The notes: generated by a model not told the origin, from the sequence alone. A stretch of DNA of 64,000 bases from Chloroflexus aurantiacus J-10-fl (GCF_000018865.1 NC_010175.1:1550001-1614000); one strand, 5' to 3'; shown: positions 41,122 to 50,242, numbered from the stretch's first letter. Translations and numbers: made by a program.

Positions 41122-43215
41122 CTAGACGGCAACCGTCAGGCTGTAGAAACTGAGCTTTCGCGGGTGATAATCGTAGTTGCAATTGACGATGGTGCGCTTG
41201 TAGACCCGCAACTCGATTTGATAGCAGCATGTGATCGGGAAGGCGCAGCGCAGGTCAGGAATGGTTAAGCGTAATCCCCCACCACGCCAGTGTGGTGCCG
41301 TTGCCCCCTGACTACGTGCTGCTCCGTAATCGGGACCAACCTGATCAGCGGCGGGAGCAGTTGGCGGTAGAGAAATAGGCGTTAGTGTGGCCCCCGGACA
41401 CGTCAGCAGATTGACACGACCGTTCTTGCCGTAGGTTGCTTCGAGGGTGTAGAACGCCAGATGCTGACCGACATCGTAGGCGATAAAATCAATCTCAAGC
41501 GTGCCGCCGCTGTCGGCAATGATATTGGCACAGGGATCGGCCAGACTACCATTGATGCGTACTGCGACAATATCGGCTGCCGGCTCAAGATTGCTGGTAC
41601 TGTTGTCAATGGTAAGCACCAGGTAGTTCGGGTGATCGGTATTGCAGATCGGCAGGATTTGGGGATGACCCAATTGCGGATTCGCTCCTGTCCCGGTGTT
41701 TTGATAACCGACCAGACGCAAATAGTACGTACCATCGGTAAAGGTATTGGTAGTCAGCCACTGGAGTAGCAGATTGGGATTACTCACCCAGAAACGGCTC
41801 AGCCCCCAGCTCCCCGGAGCATTGTTTGCCTCGAAGAATGTCCGTGAAGGAGCAACCAGTCGTCCGCTGATCGGGGTGAAATTGATCGGGACCGTATGGA
41901 AGTCAACCGGCCCCGCAGGCAGTGCCGGCCCCCAGAAGGTGCGCGTAAAATTCCCAACTGCCGCGGGTGGCATGGGTTGCCACGGCCCACCTGGACTGGT
42001 CGCCCATTCAAATTCGTAGAAATCAACCATCGCTGCACTGCCAAACTGTCCGCCAATTGATACCGTACCGGCAAAGGGGCGATCACCGTACAGGGCTGCG
42101 ACATTCGGATTTAGATAACCAGCCGGTGCTGGAATAGCGCCCATATTCCCGCCGATATTGTTGCTCAGGCTACTGCACACATTCGCTACCACAACGCAGT
42201 TGCCTTCAGGTGGCGGTGGATTGTCAATGCAACACGCTGCCTCGTTAGCGACCAGCGTCACACTCATATTCGTGGGAATATTCCAGCGCGTATCGGCGAT
42301 AGTCTCGTCAACGATGACTTTGAGTCGACCTTCGCATTGCTGGGTGACTTGAAAGATAATATCCGGTGTACAATCCCACCATGGTTGCCAGGGTGCCCAG
42401 GGCCAGATGCGCAATTGTTCAAGTTCGGGGATATGTGGCAGACGTGTGCGTAGCTTCTCACGCAGTGCTGGCAACACGGCTGTATCGAATGGTTGGCTCA
42501 CCAGGGCCATTGCCTGACCATCGCGTTCCAGCAATGGCGCAAAGACAGCGGGTGAGGGCCGCGGATCGGGGATAGGAATGGGAAAATCAGGTACCTGCTC
42601 GACAATCGGGCGTAACAGATCGACGAGCCAGGGTTCAAGCTGCCAGTAGCGAATTCGCCACCACCACCATGGCCACCAGCCACAACACCAGCGAAACTTG
42701 ATGGTGAACGCACCATTGGCATCGGTCGTATCACACCCCACCTGTTGGCGACTGGACCACCACCACCAGTGGTCGATATCGAAGGCACACACCCGTGCCC
42801 CAGGGACCGGCTTTCCATCAGGACAGACAACCCGACCGGTGATCACAAAATAGCGACACCAGCGTCGCCACCAATGCCAGTAGTAAGTTGAGATCGAGAT
42901 CGGTTCCAGCTTAAACTGGCGCTCCTGCAACGTCCGTGCTGATATAGTGCGACTAATGCTTTGGAGACGAGGCAAATCCTCGTCCTCAGCATCGGCTGGA
43001 CCAACGATGATGTTCAGGGTATCAGGAGCACCACTCAGTTCAACGCGGACTACCGCTCTGCCCGTTTTATCAAAACGAGCCAGTGAAGAGTGCAAAATGT
43101 TACCGGCACCCTCAACCACGACTTTGACCGGCGTCTCAGGAGAGAAATCATCAACGCTGCTTGCATCGAGGGGAATCTCGAAACTCAGTCGCCGTGATTG
43201 CTTTTGGTCTGCCAT
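41122..43215 (-). CDS. Large Trp/Cys-rich protein with carboxypeptidase-regulatory-like domain
   Basis: The 697-residue protein has no signal peptide. Residues 1-110 are ordinary and mostly beta-strand. Residues 124-172 form a carboxypeptidase-regulatory (transthyretin-like) beta domain: FVITGRVVCPDGKPVPGARV, then CDTTDANGAFTIKF. Around it, 22 Trp occur between residues 113 and 280, including WWWW at 150-153 and at 183-186, plus YYWHWWRRWC and WPWAPWQPWW. Cysteines are numerous (CC at 177-178, ACC, ITCC). Residues 340-697 are Pro/Gly/Asn-rich beta repeats like a structural or fibre-type protein. I know of similar Trp-rich proteins annotated only as hypothetical; no function is proven. It heads a three-gene unit and is preceded by an AT-rich island. 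Confidence 0.8.
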   Translation of the reverse strand: MADQKQSRRLSFEIPLDASSVDDFSPETPVKVVVEGAGNILHSSLARFDKTGRAVVRVELSGAPDTLNIIVGPADAEDEDLPRLQSISRTISARTLQERQFKLEPISISTYYWHWWRRWCRYFVITGRVVCPDGKPVPGARVCAFDIDHWWWWSSRQQVGCDTTDANGAFTIKFRWCCGWWPWWWWRIRYWQLEPWLVDLLRPIVEQVPDFPIPIPDPRPSPAVFAPLLERDGQAMALVSQPFDTAVLPALREKLRTRLPHIPELEQLRIWPWAPWQPWWDCTPDIIFQVTQQCEGRLKVIVDETIADTRWNIPTNMSVTLVANEAACCIDNPPPPEGNCVVVANVCSSLSNNIGGNMGAIPAPAGYLNPNVAALYGDRPFAGTVSIGGQFGSAAMVDFYEFEWATSPGGPWQPMPPAAVGNFTRTFWGPALPAGPVDFHTVPINFTPISGRLVAPSRTFFEANNAPGSWGLSRFWVSNPNLLLQWLTTNTFTDGTYYLRLVGYQNTGTGANPQLGHPQILPICNTDHPNYLVLTIDNSTSNLEPAADIVAVRINGSLADPCANIIADSGGTLEIDFIAYDVGQHLAFYTLEATYGKNGRVNLLTCPGATLTPISLPPTAPAADQVGPDYGAARSQGATAPHWRGGGLRLTIPDLRCAFPITCCYQIELRVYKRTIVNCNYDYHPRKLSFYSLTVAV

Positions 43216-43359
43216 TACGAACCTCCTTCTAATACTGAATCCTTCTAATCCCGACGTGCGTACTGAGACCAGAACAGTGCCTTGCTTCGTGGTCGTGGAT
43301 GGAGTTAGTTGTAAATTTCACAACAGTACCGTAAACCATTGCTGAACAGCAAATGGTTT

Positions 43360-43640
43360 GTGGGTTTGTTTGTGAAAATCAGCGTTTTCTCAGTTTATTT
43401 GTTCTAAACCATACGTTTACCTTTCACGTCATTATTCGCACTCGATGTCTTTATTAACGTTGAAGAGTATGATTTTTGCGATTTTTATTGATTTTAATAA
43501 TATATTAACTATTTTGCGGCTTTAACCAATACAAAATTTATCGATATTGCATAATTAATCATACAACACTTTTATCAAATAACCAGTAAAAATATTATTT
43601 AATCTAAATAAAAAGTTAACAAAAAGTATAATCCGGTTAT
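43360..43640. other. AT-rich island upstream of the Trp-rich gene
   Basis: Within a moderately GC-rich genome, this stretch is strongly AT-rich, with runs such as TTTTTATTGATTTTAATAAT, ATTATTTAATCTAAATAAAA and CATAATTAATCATACAAC. No reading frame of useful length is present. It could be a promoter/curved-DNA region, a transfer footprint or a replication-related site. Its position directly before the unusual operon is suggestive. Confidence 0.6.
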
Positions 43641-44292
43641 CTGTCTTTTATCTCTTCAGCACGAGGAACATCCTGTATCTCTTGGTTCAGCAGAGGCACA
43701 TCCGGTAAGCGCAGGGGATGATGACGAGGAGGTAGCCCGATGTTGTCGAATAGCCACTATCAGATGCTAGCGGGAGACATACAGTGCGATGAAGACAGCC
43801 GCGTCTTTGTGCTACCGATGACGTGATCTGGTCTTCCGTGAACGCAGCGTAGTCCTGGCCTCCGCAAGATAGGGTCACCCCTGAACCAATGCGCCAGGAG
43901 CATCGATTCAGGGGTGACTGTCGTGGTATGACGCCGGGTTATATCAAATCTTGACTGACACGGTATATCATGCAGGTTTCAGACCCTTGCTAACTACCAG
44001 TGAGCCACTGGCGGGTCAACACGGGTGCATGTGCCAGTTCACGGGCAGTCGTGTGAGGGCAGCACCAGTATGATGCGTGGTTAGCGTGTCGTGCTTGCAC
44101 TGCTTCCAGCAGTGCTCTGCAACACGCTTCTACACTAACCCGCTCATGCTGGATGTCAACAGAGCATGAAAGCACGTGCGGGGAATACGGCTTGGGAATG
44201 CGCTGAATACCATCACCCCGACCCTTCTTCTATGCTGCGCGAGAGGGGAGTGCAGCAGTCTGATCCAGGTCCTCCTGATGAGGTAATGAGGG
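43641..44292. other. Intergenic region with scattered hairpins
   Basis: No gene is supported. It includes the 12-bp hairpin at 43874-43918 and a partial inverted repeat around 44079-44146 (GTTAGCGTGT against ACACGCT and AACC). Reading frames are short and lack ribosome binding sites. Confidence 0.45.
43874..43918. repeat. Hairpin with 12-bp stem
   Basis: GTCACCCCTGAA pairs with TTCAGGGGTGAC across a 21-base loop that contains its own small inverted repeat (ATGC/GCAT). No gene is close on either side; it may be a remnant of a repeat element. Confidence 0.5.
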
Positions 44293-44325
44293 GGCATTGT
44301 GTTAGCTTATATTTTCTGGCCGTCC
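44293..44325 (+). repeat. Dispersed repeat fragment (copy of 28712-28744)
   Basis: GGCATTGTGTTAGCTTATAT followed by TTTCTGGCCGTCC matches the other copy at 28 of 33 positions, same orientation. Confidence 0.5.
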
Positions 44326-44417
44326 TTGAACCCACTACCGGCCGGAGTCACCGTTACAGAGTGCCTCCGCTGGCGCTGGTTCAGGAGTGCGGTACCCCAC
44401 CAGGAGAGAACTACGGT

Positions 44418-44444
44418 GAGTGCGGAAGCCAGGCCTCCGCACTC
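44418..44444. repeat. Dispersed hairpin repeat R2
   Basis: A perfect 9-bp stem GAGTGCGGA with a 9-base loop, followed by CAAACC. Related hairpins with the same flank occur at 12483-12517 and, imperfectly, at 49990-50027; the central part of R1 carries a similar one. Confidence 0.6.
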
Positions 44445-44646
44445 CAAACCATGTGGCACGCGACATTTTGAGCATGAACGGTATTCGCGTCGATCCGTGA
44501 TGTTTGCGTGGATCGATGACAGATGAATCTTCTCCTGCCGCAACCCCACCGCTTGTACAACGAGGGGTGTTGTTCAGAGACATCCCTTTGCTGAAACAGC
44601 ACCTGACAGGCTACTTGTGCGGCAGGGTTCAACCTGTCCAGATTGA

Positions 44647-46269
44647 CTAAGCACGACGCACAATCAGGCTCTGCCCGGTCATATCGGGTGACGGTTCTAA
44701 CTCCAACAGTTCGAGCAGTGTTGGTGCCACGTCGGCCAATCGTCCACCGTGCCGCAGTTCGATAGCATCTTTGCCATAACCGGCACCACCGATCAGGAAA
44801 CAAGGTGCCGGATTGGTGGTGTGTGCCGTGTGCGGCCCCCCAGTTTCCGGGTCAATCATCTGCTCGGCGTTCCCGTGATCGGCGATGACGAGGGCCACGC
44901 CGCCCCGCTCCAGAATGGCCGGCACCACCCGCGCCAACCCGGCATCAACGGCTTCACAGGCTTTGATCACCGCCGGGATACTCCCGGTGTGACCAACCAT
45001 ATCAGGGTTGGCGTAATTGACCACGATGAAATCGTATTGATCGCTATCAATTGCGGCCAGCAGAGCCTCGGTGACTTCCGGGGCACTCATTTCCGGTTTC
45101 AGATCGTAAGTGGCGACTTTGGGTGATGGAATGAGCTGACGATCTTCGCCAGGAAACGGCTCTTCGCGCCCACCATTGAGGAAGAAGGTGACGTGCGGGT
45201 ATTTCTCGGTCTCGGCAATATGAAACTGGCGCAGCCCGGCCTGACTGATCACAGCGGCCAGCGGATTGGTGACGTAACGGGGCGGGAAGGCAACCAGTAC
45301 CGGCAAGCCCTCTTCGTATTGGGTCATGGTCACGAAACAGAGATCGCGCAACTGACGCTCACGCTGCCAGATCGTGGCAGGCAACGGCTGGCCTTCAGCC
45401 TTTTGCCGTTCATAGTGCTGACGAATACGTTCGTTGAGGTCTGGATCAACAAAAGCGCGGGTCAACTGCCGACCGCGGTCGGGGCGGAAGTTGGTAAAGA
45501 TCACGGCATCGCCATCGCGCACGGTAGCGGTTGGTTCGCCGCTGGCGGTGACAATCACTGTGGGTAAGACAAATTCATCACTGACATCACGGGCATACGA
45601 TGCCTCAATCGCTGCCCGCGCTGAAGGTGCCTTCTCACCCACCCCATCAACCAGGGCCGCATACGCCCGTCCCGTGCGTTCCCAGCGCTTATCACGATCC
45701 ATCGCATAGTAACGACCGGAAACGGTAGCAATCGTGCCGACGCCAAGCCGGGCGATCACCCCTTCGAGGGTGTCGAGAAAACCCAGGGCACTGCGCGGCA
45801 ACACATCGCGCCCGTCGAGGAAGAGGTGGAGATAGACGCGCTGGAGATGATGGCGGTGGGCCAGTTCCAGCAGCGCGTGCAGGTGATCTTCATGGGCATG
45901 GACGCCTCCAGGCCCAAACAACCCCATCAAATGTAAGGCCGAGTTGCGCTGTTTGACGTGTTCGATAGCCTGGAGCAAGACCGGGTTGGTAAAAAAATCA
46001 CCATCGGCAATCGCTTTGCTGATGCGCGTCAGTTCTTGATAGACCACAAAACCGGCCCCAATATTGAGATGGCCTACCTCGGAGTTCCCAATCTGACCTT
46101 CAGGCAGGCCAACATCAAGCCCTGAAGCTCCCAATGTTGTAAAGGGGCAATTCGCCATCCACGCATCAACATGGGGCGTATCGGCCAAATCAGCCGCATT
46201 ACCCGGCCCTGGCGGCGCAATACCCCAGCCATCCATAATTATCAAGACCACCGGACGTGGACGTGTCAT
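44647..46269 (-). CDS. gpmI: 2,3-bisphosphoglycerate-independent phosphoglycerate mutase
   Basis: The 540-residue protein has the metal-binding start VVLIIMDGWGI, the phospho-serine motif GQIGNSEVGHLNIGAG, the HAHEDHLHALLELA segment, FLDGRDV, FTNFRPDRGRQL and the C-terminal metal site MVGHTGSIPAVI and IADHGNAEQM. It interconverts 3- and 2-phosphoglycerate using two manganese ions. It is the last gene of a five-gene minus-strand run with glcD and glcE, 12 bases after a small membrane protein gene. Confidence 0.96.
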   Translation of the reverse strand: MTRPRPVVLIIMDGWGIAPPGPGNAADLADTPHVDAWMANCPFTTLGASGLDVGLPEGQIGNSEVGHLNIGAGFVVYQELTRISKAIADGDFFTNPVLLQAIEHVKQRNSALHLMGLFGPGGVHAHEDHLHALLELAHRHHLQRVYLHLFLDGRDVLPRSALGFLDTLEGVIARLGVGTIATVSGRYYAMDRDKRWERTGRAYAALVDGVGEKAPSARAAIEASYARDVSDEFVLPTVIVTASGEPTATVRDGDAVIFTNFRPDRGRQLTRAFVDPDLNERIRQHYERQKAEGQPLPATIWQRERQLRDLCFVTMTQYEEGLPVLVAFPPRYVTNPLAAVISQAGLRQFHIAETEKYPHVTFFLNGGREEPFPGEDRQLIPSPKVATYDLKPEMSAPEVTEALLAAIDSDQYDFIVVNYANPDMVGHTGSIPAVIKACEAVDAGLARVVPAILERGGVALVIADHGNAEQMIDPETGGPHTAHTTNPAPCFLIGGAGYGKDAIELRHGGRLADVAPTLLELLELEPSPDMTGQSLIVRRA

Positions 46270-46281
46270 TGGACGTTCTCC

Positions 46282-46530
46282 TTATCCCAAACCAAGAGCT
46301 ACCTGAACGATGCGCCACGCTGCCAGTAGCCCAAGCAGCGCGGCTCCGAGTAGAGGAACAACGGTCAGCAACAGGCTCCAGATGCGTTCACCCATTGCAG
46401 GATTGGTACTCACGAACCCACGCAGTAATTCGCGACGGATTGCCTGCCAGCCACCCCATAAGGTTGCCAGTGCCAGTGCGGCAAAGACCAGTGCGGCACC
46501 GAGCGCGATAAGTGAACCGAGTAGCGCCAT
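46282..46530 (-). CDS. Small two-helix membrane protein
   Basis: The ATG at 46530 follows AGGAG at eight bases; an upstream ATG at 46572 would run into glcE. The 82-residue product has one helix near the start (LLGSLIALGAALVFAALALA) and one near the end (LLTVVPLLGAALLGLLAAW), with an arginine-containing loop (RRELLRGFVSTNPAMGER) between them. No family recognised. It lies between glcE and gpmI in the same run of genes. Confidence 0.65.
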   Translation of the reverse strand: MALLGSLIALGAALVFAALALATLWGGWQAIRRELLRGFVSTNPAMGERIWSLLLTVVPLLGAALLGLLAAWRIVQVALGLG

Positions 46531-46564
46531 ACGACATCTCCTGACTTCGTGAACATCATCGCTC

Positions 46565-47752
46565 TTATTCAATCAGCCAGCGCCCTGGATTGAGAATGCC
46601 TGCCGGGTCCCAGCGTTGACGCAAGGCACGCATCAGATCGATGGTTGGTGGCGGCGGCCCCCAGCGATCAATCCTGACCGGACTATATTCAACCACGGCA
46701 TACCCGCCTGCCCCGGCCAGCGCTTGGCGCAACACGGGCAAGTGCGTGGCAGCAGTCTGCGGACAACAGGCAATGATCAGCCCCAGACCGGGAAAGACGG
46801 TTACTGATTCAGGTGTGACCGTCGCCAGCGCAGCCATCGCCACCGGCAGCGCACTGTCAGGCACACCGATCCGAAGGATCAGGCTGGAGGCAGATGCGGG
46901 TGGATAGGCGGCATGGGGCAGGGCGCGATAGTTGTATTCGACCGTCAGATCGGTCACAGTAAAACAGGCTGCGGTAGCCAGCGCTAGCTGGCGTTCCACC
47001 GCGGCTGCCACACCGGCGAATTGGGCTTGTAGCATGATAGTATTTGAGATGGTAATGACCAGCCCGACCGGCTGTAATGGCGGTCTACGCAGCGCCTCGG
47101 CCACCTGCCAGGCCTCGTCAACGGTAGAGCAGGTAACGCGCAGTGAAACAAATGTTTCCGGGAGTGGCGCGACTTTGAACGTTGCTGTTGCCATCACCCC
47201 AAGCGTGCCATACGCGCCGAGGTGTAGCTTGTGGGTATCGTAACCGGCCACATTTTTGACCACCCGCCCACCACTCTGTACCACTCGCCCATCGCCGAGC
47301 ACGACCTGCATACCGAGGAGCCACTCCCGTGGCCCACCGTAACCCAACCGCAACGGCCCCCATGCCGCGGTCGCCAGTAATCCTCCGATAGTCGCACCAT
47401 CTGATGCAGGTGGATCCCAGGGCAGCCACTGTCCCCGTTCGCGCAACAGTGCCTGTACCGACCCTAGCGACGCACCGGCTTCAACCGTTATCACCAGATC
47501 GGCAGGCTGGTATTCAATCACCCTGTTCAGTTGGCGCAGATCAAGGGCAACATCGTAACGCTGCGGCGGATCGAGCAGAAACTGGTGTGTACCGCCCCCC
47601 CACGGCACCACTGCGGTGTGGGTACGGGTCGCTGCGGCGAGCAATTCGCTCACATCAGCGACGGATGTCGGCTGCACAACCTGCTGCGGTTGTTGATCAG
47701 CCAATGCATACGTTGTCGGCGATGGCCTGGTTGAAAAAGGCAAGGCATTCAT
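46565..47752 (-). CDS. glcE: Glycolate oxidase subunit GlcE-like FAD-binding protein
   Basis: The 395-residue protein has the PCMH-type FAD domain: VVPWGGGTHQFLLDPP, ITVEAGASLGSVQALLRERG, ATIGGLLATAAWGPLRLGYG and GGRVVKNVAGYDTHKL. It is shorter than GlcD and lacks the long C-terminal lobe, as in GlcE. With GlcD and GlcF it forms the membrane-linked glycolate dehydrogenase that passes electrons to quinone. glcD is immediately upstream with a six-base gap. The iron-sulphur subunit GlcF is not in the window. Confidence 0.88.
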   Translation of the reverse strand: MNALPFSTRPSPTTYALADQQPQQVVQPTSVADVSELLAAATRTHTAVVPWGGGTHQFLLDPPQRYDVALDLRQLNRVIEYQPADLVITVEAGASLGSVQALLRERGQWLPWDPPASDGATIGGLLATAAWGPLRLGYGGPREWLLGMQVVLGDGRVVQSGGRVVKNVAGYDTHKLHLGAYGTLGVMATATFKVAPLPETFVSLRVTCSTVDEAWQVAEALRRPPLQPVGLVITISNTIMLQAQFAGVAAAVERQLALATAACFTVTDLTVEYNYRALPHAAYPPASASSLILRIGVPDSALPVAMAALATVTPESVTVFPGLGLIIACCPQTAATHLPVLRQALAGAGGYAVVEYSPVRIDRWGPPPPTIDLMRALRQRWDPAGILNPGRWLIE

Positions 47753-47758
47753 ACCAGT

Positions 47759-49210
47759 CTAAATCCACGCCCCCCGGTCAAGCGCACGCAGAGCACCGCG
47801 AGCAAACCGGATGTCGGCACAACTACTGCCCCCCGGCAGCAGTTTACAGGGGTTCATCACCCCATTCGCATCGAAGATGGCGCGCAGGTCGGCGAAGGCG
47901 GCCAGATCGGACGGGCCAAAAATCCAGCCCAGATAATTACGCTTCTCAATCCCGATACCATGTTCACCACTGATCGTACCGCCGGCAGCAACACACGCCT
48001 GCAAAATCTCTTCACTGGCGGCAACTGCCCGCTCAAGCGCACCGGCGTGACGGAGATCGAACAGCAATAGCGGGTGGAGATTACCATCACCGGCGTGAAA
48101 AATATTGACAATCGTGATCTGGTGGCGGGCCGCCACCTCTTCGGTCAGACGCAACAGTTCCGGCAGACGCGACCGCGGCACGACGCCGTCCTGAATGTGA
48201 TAGTGCGGGGCAATCCGTGCGCAGGCCGCCAGAGCGCCTTTACGACCGGCCCACAACTTCTCGCGCTGATGGGCATCTTGCGCCGCCCGCAACTCGCGCA
48301 CCCCATAATGGTGGCAGATCTGTTCAATCGCTTGCGCCTGGGCAATAACCTCTTCGCGCAACCCATCCAGCTCGATCAACAATACCGCCCGCGCATCAGA
48401 CGGATACCCCGCCTGGACTGCGGCTTCGACAGCGGCGATGCCCTGCCCAACCAGCATCTCAAGCGCAGCGGGAATGATGCCATGGGCAATAATCGCGGAT
48501 ACTGTCTCGCTGGCTGCGTCGAGATCGTCGTAGATGGCCAGAAAGGTGTAGATCGACTCGGGATTTGGCGTTAATTTCACCACTGCTTCGGTGACGATCC
48601 CGAGGGTTCCTTCACTGCCCACCACAACCCCCAGCAGATCGTAGCCTGGCGCATCAAGGGCAGCGCGACTCACCTCGATCACCCGCCCATCACCCAAGAC
48701 TAGCGCTACCGCCAGGACATGGTTGGTGGTGACGCCATACTTCAGACAGTGCGGACCACCAGCGTTGGTAGCAATATTGCCGCCGATGGTACTGGCGCGC
48801 TGGCTACTGGGATCAGGAGCAAAGTGGAGACCGTAAGGTGCAGCAGCGAGACTAAGATCGGTGTTGACTACACCGGGTTGCACGCGAGCAGTACGCGCCA
48901 CCGGGTCGATGGCTAGAATCCGATTGAGGCGGGTTAGGGAAATGACCAGCCCACCCTGTTCGGGTACCGAGCCACCGGCCAGACCGGTGCCCGCACCACG
49001 GGCAACGATTGGCACGCCAAGCTGAGCTGCCACCTGCACACAGGCCGCAACTTCGGCAGTAGTGCGCGGCACAACGACCACCTCCGGCATACCCTGATCA
49101 AGGGCTGAGCCATCGTACTCGTAGAGCATCAGCTCTTCTGGCCGGCGCAGCACAATTGCCGGATCAACGACGCTCAGGAGAGCGGTTATCAGGTCATCAC
49201 GCATTGTCAT
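47759..49210 (-). CDS. glcD: FAD-linked oxidase, glycolate oxidase subunit GlcD
   Basis: The 483-residue protein is a full-length FAD-linked oxidase: VVVPRTTAEVAACVQVAAQL, VARGAGTGLAGGSVPEQGG, STIGGNIATNAGGPHCLKYG and, in the C-terminal lobe, FHAGDGNLHPLLLFD and GTISGEHGIGIEKRNYL. The His and Glu residues of the active site are present. It oxidises glycolate or a related 2-hydroxyacid (D-lactate is the main alternative); glcE next door favours glycolate. It overlaps the upstream small membrane protein gene. Confidence 0.93.
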   Translation of the reverse strand: MTMRDDLITALLSVVDPAIVLRRPEELMLYEYDGSALDQGMPEVVVVPRTTAEVAACVQVAAQLGVPIVARGAGTGLAGGSVPEQGGLVISLTRLNRILAIDPVARTARVQPGVVNTDLSLAAAPYGLHFAPDPSSQRASTIGGNIATNAGGPHCLKYGVTTNHVLAVALVLGDGRVIEVSRAALDAPGYDLLGVVVGSEGTLGIVTEAVVKLTPNPESIYTFLAIYDDLDAASETVSAIIAHGIIPAALEMLVGQGIAAVEAAVQAGYPSDARAVLLIELDGLREEVIAQAQAIEQICHHYGVRELRAAQDAHQREKLWAGRKGALAACARIAPHYHIQDGVVPRSRLPELLRLTEEVAARHQITIVNIFHAGDGNLHPLLLFDLRHAGALERAVAASEEILQACVAAGGTISGEHGIGIEKRNYLGWIFGPSDLAAFADLRAIFDANGVMNPCKLLPGGSSCADIRFARGALRALDRGAWI

Positions 49211-49557
49211 TTTGTCCGTACACGGCGCTTCAGATCAAAAACCGGCCGGCGAAACGTCAGGATGTCGAGCGTACCGCGAGGATATGAACGCAAGACCAGT
49301 GCCAGACCACGCGGATGGCGGCGCCAGATACCGGCCAGGGCCAGCCCAATCAGCAGCGGAGTCATTACCCAAACCAGTACTGGCGTTCCATTGTTCAGGA
49401 TGATCGAACCAAGCCCGACACCGACCAGCAACCATTGTCCAACCGGCAGCAGCAACATCCGCTCGCGTAGATGAAAGAAGGCAACGGTGTAGGCTATCAC
49501 ATACCAGGCCGACAACAATATCATGACGATCAACAACCAGGAAAGCAGTGTTGCCAT
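49207..49557 (-). CDS. Small membrane protein heading the glcDE-gpmI operon
   Basis: The 116-residue protein has three hydrophobic segments (LLSWLLIVMILLSAWYVIAY, LLVGVGLGSIILNNGTPVLV, VWVMTPLLIGLALAGIW) and a basic C-terminus (RRPVFDLKRRVRTK). No family recognised. Its stop overlaps the glcD start (ATGA-like overlap of four bases), so it is translationally coupled to the oxidase, possibly as a membrane anchor for it; that role is inference from position only. Confidence 0.7.
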   Translation of the reverse strand: MATLLSWLLIVMILLSAWYVIAYTVAFFHLRERMLLLPVGQWLLVGVGLGSIILNNGTPVLVWVMTPLLIGLALAGIWRRHPRGLALVLRSYPRGTLDILTFRRPVFDLKRRVRTK

Positions 49558-49591
49558 AGATAACCCCGTGATACTTGCCAGTGCTATCCGT

Positions 49592-49600
49592 ATGATAGCA
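49592..49600 (-). promoter_or_regulatory. Possible extended -10 promoter of the glcDE operon
   Basis: The minus strand reads TGCTATCAT, 35 bases upstream of the first gene's ATG. Confidence 0.4.
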
Positions 49601-49749
49601 CACCAGCAGTCATCAATATCAATCTTGACCAGAACTTATTTCACAAAGCTGCACTGTCGTCCTACCAGCCTTGCACCCAGGCGCATGAACGATTACCGAT
49701 CACCAAAGCCTTGCCTATCCTGCTCCCAATCTGTCGGCTTAGCTGCGGG
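49601..49749. other. Intergenic region before repeat R1
   Basis: No gene is supported between the operon promoter and the R1 repeat; composition is unremarkable. Confidence 0.4.
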
Positions 49750-49977
49750 GATGGATGACGACCATCTCCGGTGCTATCACGCACTGGATTGATTGCCTTG
49801 CCCGTGCGTGATGCACATGTCGCAGCATTTGGAGTGCGGTAGCCAGGCTGCCGCGTCAGCCGTGATCACGATCCGGCGCGTGCCTGACGTTGACCCTGCT
49901 GGTAACGGAGATGCTGAGTGTGATCGTCACGATTATGGGGTCTGTCAGTAGTTCATGAGATAACTTCTACACACACC
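49750..49977 (-). repeat. About 220-bp dispersed repeat R1, copy 2
   Basis: Inverted copy of 40024-40240. Reading the minus strand, the same blocks occur in the same order, including TGTAGAAGTTATCTCAT at the start, the internal hairpin (49836-49854) and GCACCGGAGATGGT at the end. Differences include substitutions and small indels without codon periodicity. Confidence 0.7.
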
Positions 49978-49989
49978 CGACATCGAGCA

Positions 49990-50027
49990 CGGTGAGTGCG
50001 GAAATGTGGCTTGCGCACGCCAAACCA
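49990..50027. repeat. Dispersed hairpin repeat R2, imperfect copy
   Basis: ACGGTGAGTGCGGAA is shared with 44414-44428 and CCAAACCA with its right flank; the stem is only partly preserved (GTGCG/CGCAC). It directly adjoins R1 copy 2, so the two repeats may form a composite. Confidence 0.45.
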
Positions 50028-50193
50028 GGAAACCTACACGATGTCCCATCCAGCGCGTGATTACGCTGCGAATGAGCGACAGCGTTTACTCCTTTCTTCA
50101 TCTCAGGTACGTTGTAAACGTTCATCAGCCTGTGTTGCTGTCACCGTAGCACAGCTTTACGTTCAGCCCCTGACGAGGAGTGCACGACGCCTG

Positions 50194-50202
50194 TGTTATA
50201 AT
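50194..50202 (+). promoter_or_regulatory. Extended -10 promoter of the glycosyltransferase gene
   Basis: TGTTATAAT, predicted start near 50209, leader about 34 bases to the ATG at 50243. Confidence 0.5.
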
Positions 50203-50242
50203 CAGCCGGCGGCACTTCAAACGGCGCATGGAGTTCAACTGT

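Noticed and set aside
41122-43215. The Trp-rich run as a frameshift artefact of CCA-type repeats
   Set aside because: The frame stays open for 697 codons with conserved domain-like segments before and after the clusters, and the ribosomal start region is normal.
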